Assembly: GCA_027625915.1 (NCBI GenBank)
Contig: JANTQA010000023.1
Span: forward strand, 8,370,001 to 8,434,000
DNA: 64,000 nt
Direction of reading: 5' to 3'
From: Anaeramoeba flamelloides
Lineage: Eukaryota; Metamonada; Anaeramoebidae
Shown here in pieces: positions 1-12,510 of the stretch (positions are counted from its first letter, which is position 1; each line of letters starts with the position of its first letter). The translations under genes and the position numbers were made by a program. The notes beneath the pieces were generated by a model, which was not told the origin of the DNA, did not search any database, and saw only the letters and a program-made list of their open reading frames with translations.

Positions 1-1
1 G

Positions 2-1543
2 ATCACAAACAAAAAAGAAAGCCTGAGGGTATTATATAATAATTCTTTAAAGAATAAGAATAACAAATTCCAAACAAACCCTGAAACACTTGAGTTATCA
101 AAAACAATTGACGACAAATTAAGTTCAATTATTAATTCAATTAGCAACCTCAACATTTCAAATCTCGAAAGTAATAGCAGAAATTCATTAAACAGCATTA
201 CCGAATCTGTCACCATTAAGCCTGATCTTCAATTGAGTTCAAAATTACTTGTGTCTCAAAAAGAAAAAGAACAAGAACAAGAAAAAGAACGAGAAAAAGA
301 AAATAATAGTTTTGAAAAACAAAATGGTGTTCATTCACAAGACTACTTTTCTAATTCCCTCTCTTCTTTTAAGATCCCAAAGGCACCAAATTTGTCTTTA
401 AAATTAAATGATGACATTTTTAAAAGAATTAACCCTTTACAAATCACAAAATCTAAAACAGAATCTGACTTATCAGAATCTTATGAATCCGAAGAATCTG
501 AAGAATCCGATATATTACCCGAGAACGAAAGCACCGAAAATAGTCTAACAGAGACTGAAGAATTGTTTCAACAAAGGACTGATGAACCAATTCAAGATAT
601 TAACATGATAGAAATATCATCTTCTTCAAGTGGAGAAATTCCAAACGAAATAACAATCAAAGGGAATCGAAAAAAAGTGTATCAACGGGGATCTGAAATT
701 ATTGATCTAGATTTTGCAGAATTTGAAGATCTGCACACCAGCAAAAGAGAAACAACAAAAACTGAAAGGGAACTGAGTGTTGAAGATTTTATACCCAAAT
801 TCGATGTGACATCATATTTTCAAAAAAAAAATCCAAATGGTGATTATTTCTTAACAAAGGAAAATTTACAAACAGTAGACTATGCCTTGCAAGGCTCATT
901 AAACAAAAAATCACAAGAAATAGTATTATTTAAAAATTTTAACATTAATATCAAATTATCACATTTTAAATGCTTGAGGTATGGCGGGTGGTTAGAGGAT
1001 GTAGTTATCAATTTCTATTTGAATCTGATCAACGAACGAAGTCAAAGAATTAAATCTTATCCAAAAATATATTGTTTTAATTCCTTTTTTTATGAGTCCT
1101 ATAGCAAAAATGGCTATCAACGAGTTCGGCGATATACGAGGAAAGTCGATCTTTTTGAATATGATTTGATATTGATCCCCTTCCATTTGGGATCTCATTG
1201 GACTTTAGGCGTGATCGATTCCAAAAGGAAAATCTTCCGCTATCTTGATTCGATGTCTGGCAATAATTCTCTAAATTACACTTACTTAAATGTTATGAAA
1301 AGCTATTATTCCCAAGAGCATTTGGATAAAAAAAAGAGCAACATCGACCAAGAATTGAATCAAAGTTGGTCTTTTTATAAAGAATATGTTCCTCAACAAA
1401 ATAATTCCAACGATTGCGGGGTTTTTACTCTTCTATTTGCCGATTCCATTTCAGCTGAAAACGATTTTTGGTTTTCTTGTAAAGATATGAAACGTTTAAG
1501 GAAAAGAATAATCTTTGAAATTTTGATTCAATTCAAATTTTGA
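2..1543 (+). CDS. Ulp1/SENP-like SUMO protease (peptidase C48), 5' partial
   Basis: The frame is open from base 2 with no stop or convincing start, so the gene begins outside the window; 513 residues are visible. The first ~270 are Ser/Glu/Asn/Lys-rich and probably disordered. The C-terminal ~190 residues are a C48 cysteine protease domain. An entry motif GGWLEDVVINFYL lies near residue 330 (family form WLNDEVINFY). The catalytic His is in SHWTLGVID (codon at 1196, residue 399), the Asp in YLDSM (codon 1247, residue 416), the oxyanion Gln and catalytic Cys in PQQNNSNDCGVF (Gln466, Cys472, codon 1415). All four key residues are present and the spacing is normal, so it should be active. The family processes SUMO precursors and removes SUMO from conjugates, usually at the nuclear rim or in the nucleus. 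The frame ends at TGA with no visible intron. A narrower role (SUMO, NEDD8 or other ubiquitin-like substrate) cannot be decided here. Confidence 0.9.
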   Translation: MTNKKESLRVLYNNSLKNKNNKFQTNPETLELSKTIDDKLSSIINSISNLNISNLESNSRNSLNSITESVTIKPDLQLSSKLLVSQKEKEQEQEKEREKENNSFEKQNGVHSQDYFSNSLSSFKIPKAPNLSLKLNDDIFKRINPLQITKSKTESDLSESYESEESEESDILPENESTENSLTETEELFQQRTDEPIQDINMIEISSSSSGEIPNEITIKGNRKKVYQRGSEIIDLDFAEFEDLHTSKRETTKTERELSVEDFIPKFDVTSYFQKKNPNGDYFLTKENLQTVDYALQGSLNKKSQEIVLFKNFNINIKLSHFKCLRYGGWLEDVVINFYLNLINERSQRIKSYPKIYCFNSFFYESYSKNGYQRVRRYTRKVDLFEYDLILIPFHLGSHWTLGVIDSKRKIFRYLDSMSGNNSLNYTYLNVMKSYYSQEHLDKKKSNIDQELNQSWSFYKEYVPQQNNSNDCGVFTLLFADSISAENDFWFSCKDMKRLRKRIIFEILIQFKF

Positions 1544-3287
1544 TATTTTTTATAAAATTGTCAAAACTATATGTTGGTATATCATTTTAAATAAAATAAT
1601 TTTTTTTTTTTCCTTTTTTTTGTTTTTTTTCTTTATTTTTCCGATACACACACACATATATATATATATATACAACCGTTCCAGCCCTACTGTGAAATCT
1701 ATGATAAACAGAAAATGAATTTTCTGTATCTCACACTTTCCTTTTTATGATTAAATTTTATGGTTATATGATAGTTATATTAAACCATGAAATTTTTTTA
1801 AAAGAACAAAAATTTCCAATAGAGAAAATATTATATTTTGAATTTTCGACTCCGAACTTTCTAAAGGATCAATAATTTTAAAAAATTTTCAGGTTTTTGG
1901 TGGATCCTTAATTTCGAAACACCTTAAAATCAGATGGAAAGACTATTTCAAAGTTATTATTAAATGAGATCATCAATCTTTAGAAACTTTGTTTTGGATT
2001 TTTTGTTTTATTATATAAACAACAATTTTATTTTCTCAGTCTTTCAAAGAAAAAATTTTTTAAAAAAAACCTATGTCAAACCATAAATTTTATATGATAG
2101 CATATAACCCAAGATTTTTTTATTGTATTTGACAGATAAAAAAAGTCAATTTCTATGTCTTTCAAATTTCAAGGTTGGTTTGGAAAGGCTGTATCTATAT
2201 ATATCATTCAGCAATAGGACTGAAGTATTTGTAAAAAAAAAAAAAAATACTTTGAACACAATTTTAAAAATATAACTAACGTTAACTTGATAAAACATCT
2301 TGTGTATCTGTTTATTTATCAGAGTAATGATTAAAAATTTCCAACAAAAAATAAAAAAAAAAAGTTTTATCAGTCTCTTTTTATAAAATAAATTTGTATT
2401 TCAGTAAATGGAACAAGTCAAAATACTTTTCCTGGAAATATGTATCTCATTGATCACACAACCAATGTTATACTAAATTTTCTTTTTAGATATTACCAAT
2501 AAAAATAACAATAATTTCATGGGTTACTGTGAAAAATGATACATTTACTTTTAAAATCATTTCAATTTGTAAATTTATTCTTTAGTTTAGTAAAACAAAT
2601 AATCAACAGTGTAAATTGTTTTTTGATCAATCAATCAGTAAATTTTTTGGGTTGGTTGTTAATATTTTGTGAATATTCATAAGTTCATTACAATTCCGAG
2701 AAAATTTTCAATGTGTATAAATACAAATATTTACACATTCTTATGTTTTATCAGCATACTATATCTTTGTTATTATATAATAGTTAACTATGTGGTTATT
2801 TTCATTTTTTCATTTTTTATTATTTTTTTGATTTCCATTTTTTGTTGATCTCTTTTAGTTTGGTTTGTTTCTTTCATCATTTTTTTTTTATAGAAATCAT
2901 TTTTTACTTTAAAAGATTTGAAATCGAAAAGAAATAATTTCATAAAAATTACTTTAAAATTTTAGAATTTTAATTTTTATTTCTTTAATTGTTTAACAAG
3001 ACATATTTGGTTTTCATACAAAAAATTCAATTTTTTACAACAAAATACATCTTTTTTTACAGTTTATGGAAATACATTAATCCTGAAAAAAGAAATCTAA
3101 AATTTTCTTTAATAAACAATAAAGAAGATACAAATGAAAAAAAAAAAAATATTGATAAAAACTTCTTAAGTTCATTAAAAATGTGTTTTTAAAACCTAAA
3201 ATATAGAAAATAATTGAAAAGATTGGAAATTGTCAATTATTTTATTTTTGAGATGACAACGACTCCACTTTTTAAAATTTAAATCTA
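1544..3287. other. gene-free AT-rich interval
   Basis: No coding stretch was seen. It holds a short (CA)n/(TA)n microsatellite at about 1645-1672 and a possible very degraded foldback: a CAGCCCTACTGTGAA-like end near 1682 faces a similar inverted end near 2225. The 67-codon open frame near 2989 has no coding character. Confidence 0.6.
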
Positions 3288-3814
3288 AACCCCAATTCAA
3301 AATTGTTAACCCACCAAAATTCGATTTGTTAAAAAAAAATTATTTAATCAATTCAAGAAAAAATACCAAATTAGAATCATTCACTAATTGAAATAGTTAA
3401 TACTTGTTTATAAATTACAATATTCACAAAACAAAAAATAATTATAAATACAAATAAATTATCGATGTGTTAAAAAAATTGGAGAGAACATAACAAAAAA
3501 ATAGATTGGTAAATTTGTTGAAATTCTATTAGGAATATTGATCGATCAAATGGTTAGATACTATCAATTAATTATATTTGAATTCTTCTATTTTGAATAA
3601 CTTGACTTTAACCTAATATCAATTGTTGAAAAAAATTTGATCGAAAGAAACAAGTAACGTATTTCAAAAAATGAAATGAAAACCAAAAAACTAAAAGATG
3701 AAAAAATGATTTTAAGATTTAACAACAATCAAATTTATTTCCAATTTGAGTGAAATTATATTATTGTGATTGTTTGGAGTGTTTTAACTGTGTGGAAAAT
3801 TTTGAATTTTAGTT
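3288..3814 (+). mobile_element. M1 family non-autonomous DNA element, old copy
   Basis: This ~527-bp block aligns by eye with 39704-40200 (same orientation) and with 55645-56176 (opposite orientation). The left end keeps the AACCCC start followed by a decayed form of the family terminus; the right end keeps AACTGTGTGGAAAATTTTGA. The family resembles Tc1/mariner MITEs: inverted ends around TTTGGACACA and a TA target in the best copy. This copy is the most diverged of the three. Confidence 0.65.
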
Positions 3815-3831
3815 TGTCATACCAAATTATC

Positions 3832-4574
3832 GATATATATCAAAAATTGTTATCCAAAATAATTAATTGAAAAATGAATAACCTTTAGTATTCAAGAACA
3901 ATTAATTATTAAATATTATTCAAAATTCACTTTTAAATCATTTTACAGATATAAAAGCCTGATTTTTTAACAATTAAAAAAAAAAATAATCAAAAACAAA
4001 AAAAAAATACTAATCACAATTTTTGAAAGTAAGCATTATCGATTTTTTATTATTACTAAACTTTCACTGAAAAAAAGTTTAACAACAAGATTTTTGGCTA
4101 TTAATTAAATGTTCTTTAAAGGATATTACCAGAGTATCAATTTTCTAAATGATTATTGGTCTTTTCATAGATCTTTTTTTTTTTTGACTTTCTATTAAAA
4201 AAAAAAAAAAAAACCCAAAGATTAGAAAAAATCAAAAGATGAATTTTTCAAAAAAAAGAAATATAAAAAGACTTGAAAAGATAAAGAAAAAGAAAAAAAA
4301 AAAAATCAAATATTAAAAAAAATGAGCACAATGTAAAACAAACAAAAAATTGACTACAAAAAAGACTTTGAAAGAAAAAGAAAAAGAAAAGAAAAAAAAG
4401 TAAAGAAGAAGAAAAAATGAAAAAAAGAAAAACCAAAACAAAAAATTGGAAATTTGAGAAAAAGATTCTGATCTAAAAATAAAAAATTTATTTTGATTAG
4501 AATATGTGATAAAACCTTACAAAACCACTTCCAATAACATTATTAAGTTAGTCAACATTTTTGAAAAATAGTTT
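3832..4574 (+). mobile_element. M2b element, old copy
   Basis: About 740 bp similar to the element at 25616-26601. Shared landmarks are CCTTTAGTATTCAAGAACAA near 3890, CTTTCACTGAAAAAAAGTT near 4063, and the right end TTTTTGAAAAATAGTTT near 4558. It lacks the 374-bp nested insertion found in the other copy. The left terminus is eroded. It almost touches the M1 copy to its left. Confidence 0.6.
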
Positions 4575-4931
4575 GTAACCAAAATAGAAAATTACAATAT
4601 TACCCAAATAAATTTTGTTTTGACCTCTTCTGAAAAAGAGAAATTTACGGACTGAAAACTAATAAATAAAAATCTCAAACTTAGTTTCAATGTTAGTTTT
4701 TTTTTTAATTTTTTCTGACATTTTAATTGTAGATAAAGTACAACATTAAAATTATTTATTTTTCAAAAATTATATTGACAATTTTTTTGAGAGGGTAGAA
4801 CTTAAGAGAACCAATATAATTTTTAATAGTCTATCAGATAAGACAATTTCTGGGTGATCTCAAGCCCTTAATCATTTTAATTTTTCCATTCCCCGTTTTT
4901 TTATTTTTTAGAAAAAAAAAAAAATGTTTTC
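4575..4931. other. short intergenic spacer
   Basis: It lies downstream of the minus-strand gene ending at 4932. Only A/T tracts are seen; no clear polyadenylation signal or repeat can be singled out. Confidence 0.4.
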
Positions 4932-6348
4932 TTAATGTAAAATCCAGTTTAAATCGAATGGTGCTTCTTCCTTTGTATCTTTGCAGGCGAAATTTCTTTT
5001 CTTTTGTGGTATTTTATTCATACCATCCGAAAAGGTGTTGAATCTTTGCAATTTGGGATTATTGACGATTTCATAAAAAGGGAAAAACTCTAATATATTT
5101 TTTTCTGTAAATTCTGTATTGTTTATACATTCCGTCGAAATTGATTTCCAAAAGTTTCCGTTATTGATTCCATATTGCACAATTAATTTTTTGATTAATT
5201 GTAATTTTTTACCACGGTTATTATAATAGCAGTTTAGTGTCTGCTTTTCAAATGGAAGATTAATCAATTTATAATATTTTTTTGTCACACAGGGGTTTTC
5301 GACAAATTCATGAGTTAAAAGCAAACAGGACAATAAAAATCTGGATTTCCCAAGCGAAAATAAACTCTCATTAAAAAACTTTGTTCGGATTTCTGGTAAT
5401 AACAAATCATCTAATCTTTCTACAAATCGCTTATTAAACCAAAACATCAGAACATTTTCAGTAAAAATTTTTTTATACATTTCGTCCAATTTTAATTTAA
5501 TTTTTTTTAATTCGTTTTTATTCAAAATTTTCTCTTCATTAGAAAGACTATTATTATCACCATTGTTATTCGAATTACCTTTATCAATCTCTTTTTCATT
5601 ATCATTATCATCATTATTACAATTTTGATCTTTTTTAATTTTTTTTTTAATATTTTTTTTTTTTGAATTACGTTTTTGTTTGTTATTTCCAAAAATTGCT
5701 GTAATTGGTTGATTTTGGAATTTGATTGGACCAAATTGAAGTAATTCCCCTAAAATTGAATGGAAATTTTGTGCAATTGTTGGTGGGTTTTCAGAATGTA
5801 TCAACGACAAAACACCTACTTGTATTTCTAAAATAAATTCGGTTATCGTCCGGCGCGAATTTGAAAGCAAATTTTTCAATTGATCTTTAATGTTTGTTAC
5901 TTCTAATTTTGACGCGCCTAAAAGTACCTCGATTTTGTTTCCAAATCGTTCAGTGTATGGATATAATTGCTTCCTTGTTGCCCCCCCTAATTTAACCCAG
6001 AGCACCCCTGTTAACAGTTTAAATAACTCTTTCCCTGATTCAATTATATGTGAATTATATCTTCTTAAGGGTGATGATTTGATTTGCCTTTTACGCAATG
6101 TAGATCGTGTGAAGTGTTTTATAATTTCTTGTTGATCATTTTGAGTTTTTTGGTTTTTATTTCTTAACGTTATGTTTTTTTCTATTTTTGAATTTGTGTT
6201 GTGTTTCTTATTATTTTTGTCTTCAATTTGCTTTTCTTTTTCAAATAAAATTCCAATTTCAATCTCTAATTTTGGATCAAGTTCAAGATTTGGATTTAAA
6301 ATGAAATCTTGTTGTTTTTCTTTTTGTTTTTCTTTTTCTTTTTCTTTT

Positions 6349-6446
<98 letters not shown>

Positions 6447-6993
6447 CTTTTCTTTTTCTTTTTCTTTTTCTTTTTTCTTTTTCTTTTTCTTTTTCTTTTC
6501 ATCTTTTTCATCTATTTCATCTTTTTCCTCTTTTTTCCTTTTTTTGGTTTGGATTTGAATTCGCCTTTAAAGACAAGTCATTTGTTTGTTTTTTAATTGT
6601 TTTTCGAATTTTTTTCTTGTTTGCTTGTTTTTTTTTTGTATTTGTGATTTGTTTGGCTCATCTTTTTGCTTAAACTGGTTATTATTTAAATTCTTGTCAA
6701 TTGAAAGAAAATAAGAATTTAATATGCTTGATTCAACACCAATATTTTTTTTTTTACTTTCTTCTTTTTTTTCTTCCAAGTTTAGTGTCCTTTTGGAATT
6801 AGCCACTATATTACTATTTTTGATCCCTCTCATTTTTTTTTGGTATTTTAATTTTTTTTTGCCACTGCTTTTAAAAAATTTATTCTTACGCTTGGAGACC
6901 TTTTTTTTTTGTTCAACTTTCGAAAACCTTTTTTTACAAATCAAAATACCCTTCCACCTTTGCTTTCTTGTTTTTTTTCGGATCTTTTTGTGT

Positions 6994-7025
<32 letters not shown>

Positions 7026-7446
7026 TTGATGATCGTCTATTCGGTTTCTCATAAGCTTTGTTTTGACTGTTTTTCGTTTCGTGGTGGTTTGTGCTTTTAG
7101 AATTTCCAAAGAGGCGGACTACATTAGTATTTTGAGAATCCTGTTCAAAGGAAGACTCGTTCAGTTGATCATGAAAAAGGTTTTGATCATGAAATTGTTG
7201 ATCATTCAAACAGTTTTCCCAACTCGCCTGTGGTGCTTCAAAAATTAACAGTGGCCCATCAAAGTTTTCGTTTGTTGGAAACAATGGATTTAATTCAAGC
7301 TCGCTGGACTCACAACTTACGCTATCATTATTATTCATAATTGGTGAGGACTTTAATGAAATTGTCAAGTTCTCTTCAAGAAAAGGTGCTTCGGTTTCTT
7401 CAAATTCGATGGTTCCTAATAAGGAGTCTGTTAAATTAAAATCCAT
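4932..7446 (-). CDS. Lys-rich nuclear-type protein of unknown function, frame broken in A-tracts
   Basis: One minus-strand gene is inferred from consecutive open frames. From ATG 7446 an acidic, Asn/Ser-rich N-terminus of ~150 residues runs into a Lys tract (6996-7024). Beyond it a second frame continues as a basic region with Lys/Arg clusters to about 6567, then a short acidic-basic stretch, then a run of Lys codons matching the 96-T tract (6351-6446). The frame that ends at the stop at 4932 is open from this tract, i.e. about 60 codons upstream of residue 1 of any ATG-less ORF call. Its last ~390 residues look folded (GKELFKLLTGVLWVKLGG, a long helical segment, then TKEEAPFDLNWILH at the end). 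I do not recognise the domain. All apparent frame changes (near 7010, 6590, 6530 and at the long tract) fall in A-runs of the sense strand. That suggests homopolymer miscounts in the assembly or real hypervariability rather than ordinary decay. The basic regions suggest nuclear location. Confidence 0.6.
6351..6446. repeat. 96-bp pure T tract inside a coding region
   Basis: An uninterrupted run of T, flanked on both sides by (TTTTTC)n-like repeats. On the sense (minus) strand it encodes polylysine. Length is likely to vary between copies, cells or assemblies. Confidence 0.95.
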
Positions 7447-7923
7447 CGACTACAGTACCTTTGTATTTGGTAATAATAAAATTGGGTTTTTTTTTTAATA
7501 TTATTCAAGTAAAGTCTCAAACGACTATTCTTTTTCCAAAATTAAAATTCGATTGTCAAAAAAAAACTAAAAAATGATTACAAAGGAATAAATAATCCCA
7601 AACAAAGTTGGAATTGTGTTAGAGAAATTTTTTCGAATTCTTTAAAATCAGTTTTTTGTTTTGAATAATCAAAATTAAAAATTTTCGATAGATCAATTAA
7701 ATTCAATATAAAGGACATAATCTGAACGTTTGTTTTGGGTTTGGCCTATTCCTTTTATCTATTTTTTTGAAGGGTGTTAATTACTGACAAAAGTTTTTTG
7801 TTTTCTTTTCTAATTTATTTTTTTCTTGAAAGTTGGAATTTAAGGTGCAAATAGACTTTTACATTTAAAAAAAGATTTTTCAACATTAATAAAATGATTA
7901 ACTACTTCTTTGTTATTTTTTGT
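7447..7923. other. probable upstream region of the Lys-rich gene
   Basis: No coding or repeat signal recognised. It separates the start at 7446 from a minus-strand terminal exon ending at 7924. Confidence 0.4.
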
Positions 7924-8132
7924 CTAGATCTCTGAAAGTTGCCAAATGCTCAATTGTGAAATAGATTGTATTTTGTTTGCTGCACTGTCTTGTAATTTAG
8001 GATCGTTGTTTCTCAATAATAAAATTGCTTTGAATTTTTTGCTTGTATTTGAGTTATCGATCAGAAAATTTTTCATTTCATTTTCAAAGTGAGATCGAAT
8101 CCACAAATTACAATTCACTTCTTTGAGAACTT
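7924..8132 (-). CDS. orphan terminal exon of an unknown gene
   Basis: About 70 codons in one minus-strand frame, ending with TAG at 7924. The composition is protein-like and unlike its surroundings: WIRSHFENEMKNFLIDNS, FKAILLLRNNDPKLQDSA, IQSISQLSIWQLSEI. There is no ATG at the front; an AAG acceptor-like site lies just upstream (about 8133), after which the frame meets a stop. It therefore looks like the last exon of a spliced gene, or a fragment of a dead one. Upstream exons were not found in the next kilobases on the minus strand. I do not recognise a domain; the segment is probably alpha-helical. Confidence 0.4.
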
Positions 8133-8900
8133 AATTTGGTTCAGCAGAATATGGAAAAAGGAAGTGAAAATATTTTCCCCTTTAGAACTCAAATGCCAGT
8201 AAGTTGTTAAAAAATACAAGTTTTTTTCTCAAGTTTCTTTTCTGAAATCTAAATTGATGTATTTAAGCCATATATAAACCAATATTTAAGAATCAATAAG
8301 GAAATAATGTTAGATGTTCAGATTTTAATTTTAATTTGGTTTTATTTTGAATATTAATTAAAAAAAATTACGAATTGGGATTTGGGGTTAGATTCTTCAT
8401 TTTTTTTTATTTTTTGTAGGGGGGGTACTAAAAAAGAATAAACCTATGAACATTGGAAAAATATAGAATTGGGATTTATAATCGAAGGTAAAATTATTTT
8501 TTCCCACATTTTATATAAATATATAGGTTTTTTCATATTTCATAAAAGAAAAAATTGGTATTTAACTTCTTTTTAATAAAAAAATATAAAATTCTTACTT
8601 CTTCCCCAACTTTTTATTTTTCTTATAAATCTGATTTTTAGAAAAGAATCATTAATTAGTCTTATTTTATAAACATATTTCAGTTTAAAATATATCTACC
8701 ACAATCTTTTATTTTTTTTAGTTTTATCGTGCAAATATAATTATTATTTTATTAATATAATATTTTAAGGGTTTTTTTTCTTCTTGTTTTTTTTTTAAAG
8801 AAGTTTGAAATGTGATATTTTATTGTATTTTTCAAAAAAAAAAAAAAAAAAGATAAAATTTGGATTCACTTCCAAAATTTTTTAAAAGACTTAAATTATA

Positions 8901-9100
8901 CACTCAATTTTACTTTTACGTCACGTACTTTGAATTAAATTTCAAGAACAAAAAAATCTCAATTTAAGGTACAGAATTCAAATACTAGTAAAATGATTTT
9001 TGTTTAAAAAATTTCTTAAAAATGTGCCTTAATTTGAGATTTTTTTGTTATTCCTTAAATTTCCTTAAAAGTTTATATCATAAAAGCGTAACTTTTTTTA
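8901..9100. mobile_element. M5 hairpin element, decayed copy
   Basis: Similar in order and content to the near-perfect hairpin at 27418-27614. Shared words include AAATCTCAATTTAAGG, ATTCAAATACTAGTAAAAT and GTGCCTTAATTTGAGATTTT. The left end follows a TA. The arms have diverged strongly, so this is an older copy. Confidence 0.6.
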
Positions 9101-9229
9101 AGGTTTAATAATTAAATTAATATCAAAATTGTACTCAAATTGTTCAATTTTTTCTTTTTGATGCACTTCTCTTTTTTAAAACGAATAAATATTTTACTTT
9201 TTTTCTAAAATAGTATATAAAATTTATCT

Positions 9230-9345
9230 TTATTATTATTCGTGGTGGAAGAGATATAAAATACCCTCTAAATGCCATTTTACTCAAATTCTTTCACTTG
9301 TAATTTCAGCATAAAATCGTAATATTTATGTTGTTCAAGAGAAAA
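9230..9345 (-). mobile_element. LINE 3' tail fragment
   Basis: The block GAGATATAAAATACCCTCTA plus ATGCCATTTTACTCAAATTC resembles the 3' untranslated ends of the LINE remains at 45121 and 48658 (CACTCTAAGCGCCCTTTTAC in the first). No coding part remains and the A-tail is short. Confidence 0.4.
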
Positions 9346-11879
9346 ACACAGTAAAATTGTTTTATTTTAAAGAGTAAAACCAAAAAAAAAGAAAGAAAGA
9401 AAAGGGAAAAAAGGGAGTAAAAAGGGGGTTAATAATAAGAAATTGGTAAAAAAACGTTATTTTTAATTAAGGAAACCCTAAATAACCGCAAAGATACTTT
9501 TGGTTGATTTAATAATTTGATAATTGATTATGAATTTTCACTTTTGGATCCTTATTTAATTGATATATTTTTTTCTTTCTTTTGATATTATTTGCCTTAA
9601 AAATTGGGTAATTTCTGATATTTGTTTCTTTTTTGTTTTTATTTTCAAGTTACTCAAACTATCTTGTCTCGTTATCCCCAATTAGCAAGTAACCACTGAT
9701 ATTTTTTCCGTTGAAATCAAATTAAAATATAAAGAAAATTCAACTAGGAAAAAATGGAAAAAAAAATAAAATGTGTCTTATTTTTATTTTGATAATTTAA
9801 ATTAATTTTAATCATTAAATAATTTTCCAGTAGTATAAAATAATCATAATACTTTATTAATTTTTGAATCTATATATGAGGTACAACCCTTAATGGGACC
9901 ACAAAAAAAAAAATTTTTTTATTGTTTTATGTCAAAACTCGAAAAAAAGAAATATTTCTCCTTTTTTAAAAAAAAAATGTTTTTTAATCTCCATTTATCT
10001 TGATATTTCTTTTTTTTAAATATATATTAAACAATATGATTCAGTTTTTCTATACTAAGTACAAACCATTGACACTCTTCTTATGTTTTTACTATAATTC
10101 TATATTATTTATTACTAAGTAAAATTTCCTTATAGATTGAAATTGATTAGATAAGTTGGTTCTATTAAAGAAAAAATAAAATATAACTTTCAAAAAATCA
10201 TATCGTATAATTTTTTTTTTAAAATCTGTACATAAAAAGTGTTAGACATCTTAACCAAAATAAAAGGTTGGTATTTTTAAAATGTTTTTATAATTTTTGT
10301 TCGTACCTCCTATCCTAATAATTACATTTGCGAATTATTCTAATAATAAATTAAATCTTCTTCACAAAATATTTTTCAAAATAAAAATGGCATTTTAATA
10401 AAAAAAAATTAGAAAAAATTTTCACTTTATTTTTCGTATTTTACATTCAAATTTTCAAAGAATTGGATTTTAAGTCCAGATAGGTTTTCCATTTGAAATT
10501 TGAAATTGAAAATCAAGTGAAACTTTTAAGATAGTTATTATTCAAGTCTAAGTAATAAAATTTTCAATTGATGAAATATATAGATCTTTCAATACTATAA
10601 TAACATGACCATTTTTAATTGTGGTGTTAATTAGAAAAATAAATTATGATTTTTCTTTAATAAAAAAAAATGTTTCTCTACAGTAAAATAAATGAACAAA
10701 AAAAAACTTTTTAAACTTTGTTTTTTCTTTATTTTCCTTACACATTGGCATAGATAACCGATTTTAACAACCTTTTTCCCTTTCCTAAAATTTAACTCTT
10801 GTTTTTTTTTACAGGTTTGGGTATTGTAACATATTAAAACTTACATCTGTTGAATTTATTACTATTTAAATTCCCTTTTGAGGTTAACTGTTGAATCAAT
10901 TACAATGGCGAATTTATATTAAATACTTTTGTTTAAAAAGTTAGGTAATCATTATCAAAATTTTACAAAGAAAAAGTTTTTTTTTATTAAAAATTCAACA
11001 AAAGAAATCTTTTTCTTATTTTTTGGTCAAAAAATTACATTTTAATTTTTCAGTTTCTCCAGAATTCTTTCTTAAAATTGTTTTAAAGAACCATATTTAT
11101 TGTTTCTCAGTTTTATACAGCATGTATGTTTCTTTCTTTATTTCAATACATAAATCAAATATTGGGATCAAGAGTTATACTTTTGTAATATTTTAAAGTT
11201 AAAAAATTGAGTTAATTTAACCACTTTCAATAATTAATTCGATAATTTTTTTATGATATTTAGATACACCGAATTTGGTAAATGGACAACACCTGGTTAA
11301 GTCCAAGAACATGCTAGAATATCTGATCATTCTACTTTGGTGAAAGTTCACTTAAGTAAGTACTTTTTAAAATTCTGAGTGTCACAGTTTAGATAAACTA
11401 AACGATTCGAACATTTCTTGAAACAAACAAATTAATGATTTCATGAATACAAGAGTGGTATATATCCATTAAAAAAATCAAACTAAAAAAATAAAATAAA
11501 AAAAAATTAAAAAAATCAAAAAATTAATCAAGAAAAAATAAATAACTATAATTTAGTTCTATATCTTATGTGCAAAATTTTGATACAATTACTTCTTCTT
11601 TAATTGTATTATTTTTAATTCTTCATTATAAAATTTTTGTTTGGTAAATTTTTAATTACAAATTACTTCTTATTTTGTAGGAATTACAAAAATGAATTTA
11701 AAAATCCAAATTTAATTTCATTCATCTAATTTTATTTTTGTTCATAAAACAAGATATTTTTTGAAATGTTCCAAAGAAATAAAGATTTATTGTAGAACAT
11801 GTTTGTTTGCTTTTATAATTATTTATTTTCCATTTAAATAATAACTCAAAAAAAAAAATGAATTCAAACCAGAAATTTT

Positions 11880-12510
11880 TTCACCATTTTTCTTTTTTTT
11901 TTTAGGTTGAATCTTTTGTAACCGTTTTATGATTCAGAGAATTCAATGCCTTTATTTTAATTTTTTATAAAATATTCTTTATTTTGGTTTTGTTTGATTA
12001 TAATTTTGAAAAAAGAATTTTTGCAACAAATTTAGAAAAGAAGGTTTTGCTAAGTAATAATAAATAGTAATGGAGCGAGAAAATTCCAGATTTTAAATTA
12101 TTTAAGTTAATAGAAATTAAGGAGATAAAGAAAACAAATCTTCGAAAATTTGTTATTGGCCAGATTTTTTACACTCATTGATTTCAACAATTTTCTGTGA
12201 AAAATTGATCTTTCTTGTTTGGTCTCATAAAAGAAAATTTTTGTTTAAAATGCTCCTAAATCAAATGTATTTTTATTGGTTTATTCATAATATTAATTTC
12301 AATCATTCCCATAAACACATTTCTTGATCTAAAACCCAATTTTTCTAAAACCAAAAATTTAATTAAAAAAATTGAAAAACCAAAGATTCCACTCTGATTT
12401 TCTTTAAATTACTTTGGGTTCATTTTTTTTTTCACAAATAGAGTAGCAAAAGATTTTTATTCAAATTTTCAATATTCCATGGCACTCAAAAAATCTTTTT
12501 TTCAGAGCTG
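11880..12510 (+). repeat. dispersed repeat R1, copy 1
   Basis: About 630 bp alignable by eye with 41795-42400 (+), 45360-45800 (-) and 62440-62830 (+). Anchors: GATCTTTCTTGTTTGGT near 12207, CCATAAACACATTTCTTGATC near 12310 (the 42190 copy has CATAAACACATTTCTAGATC), and CTGCCATGGCACT-type sequence near 12478. No coding capacity or terminal repeats could be defined, so the class is unknown. Confidence 0.6.

Noticed and set aside
6172-6596. Plus-strand poly-Phe open frames
   Set aside because: They are the complement of a polylysine-coding tract on the minus strand.
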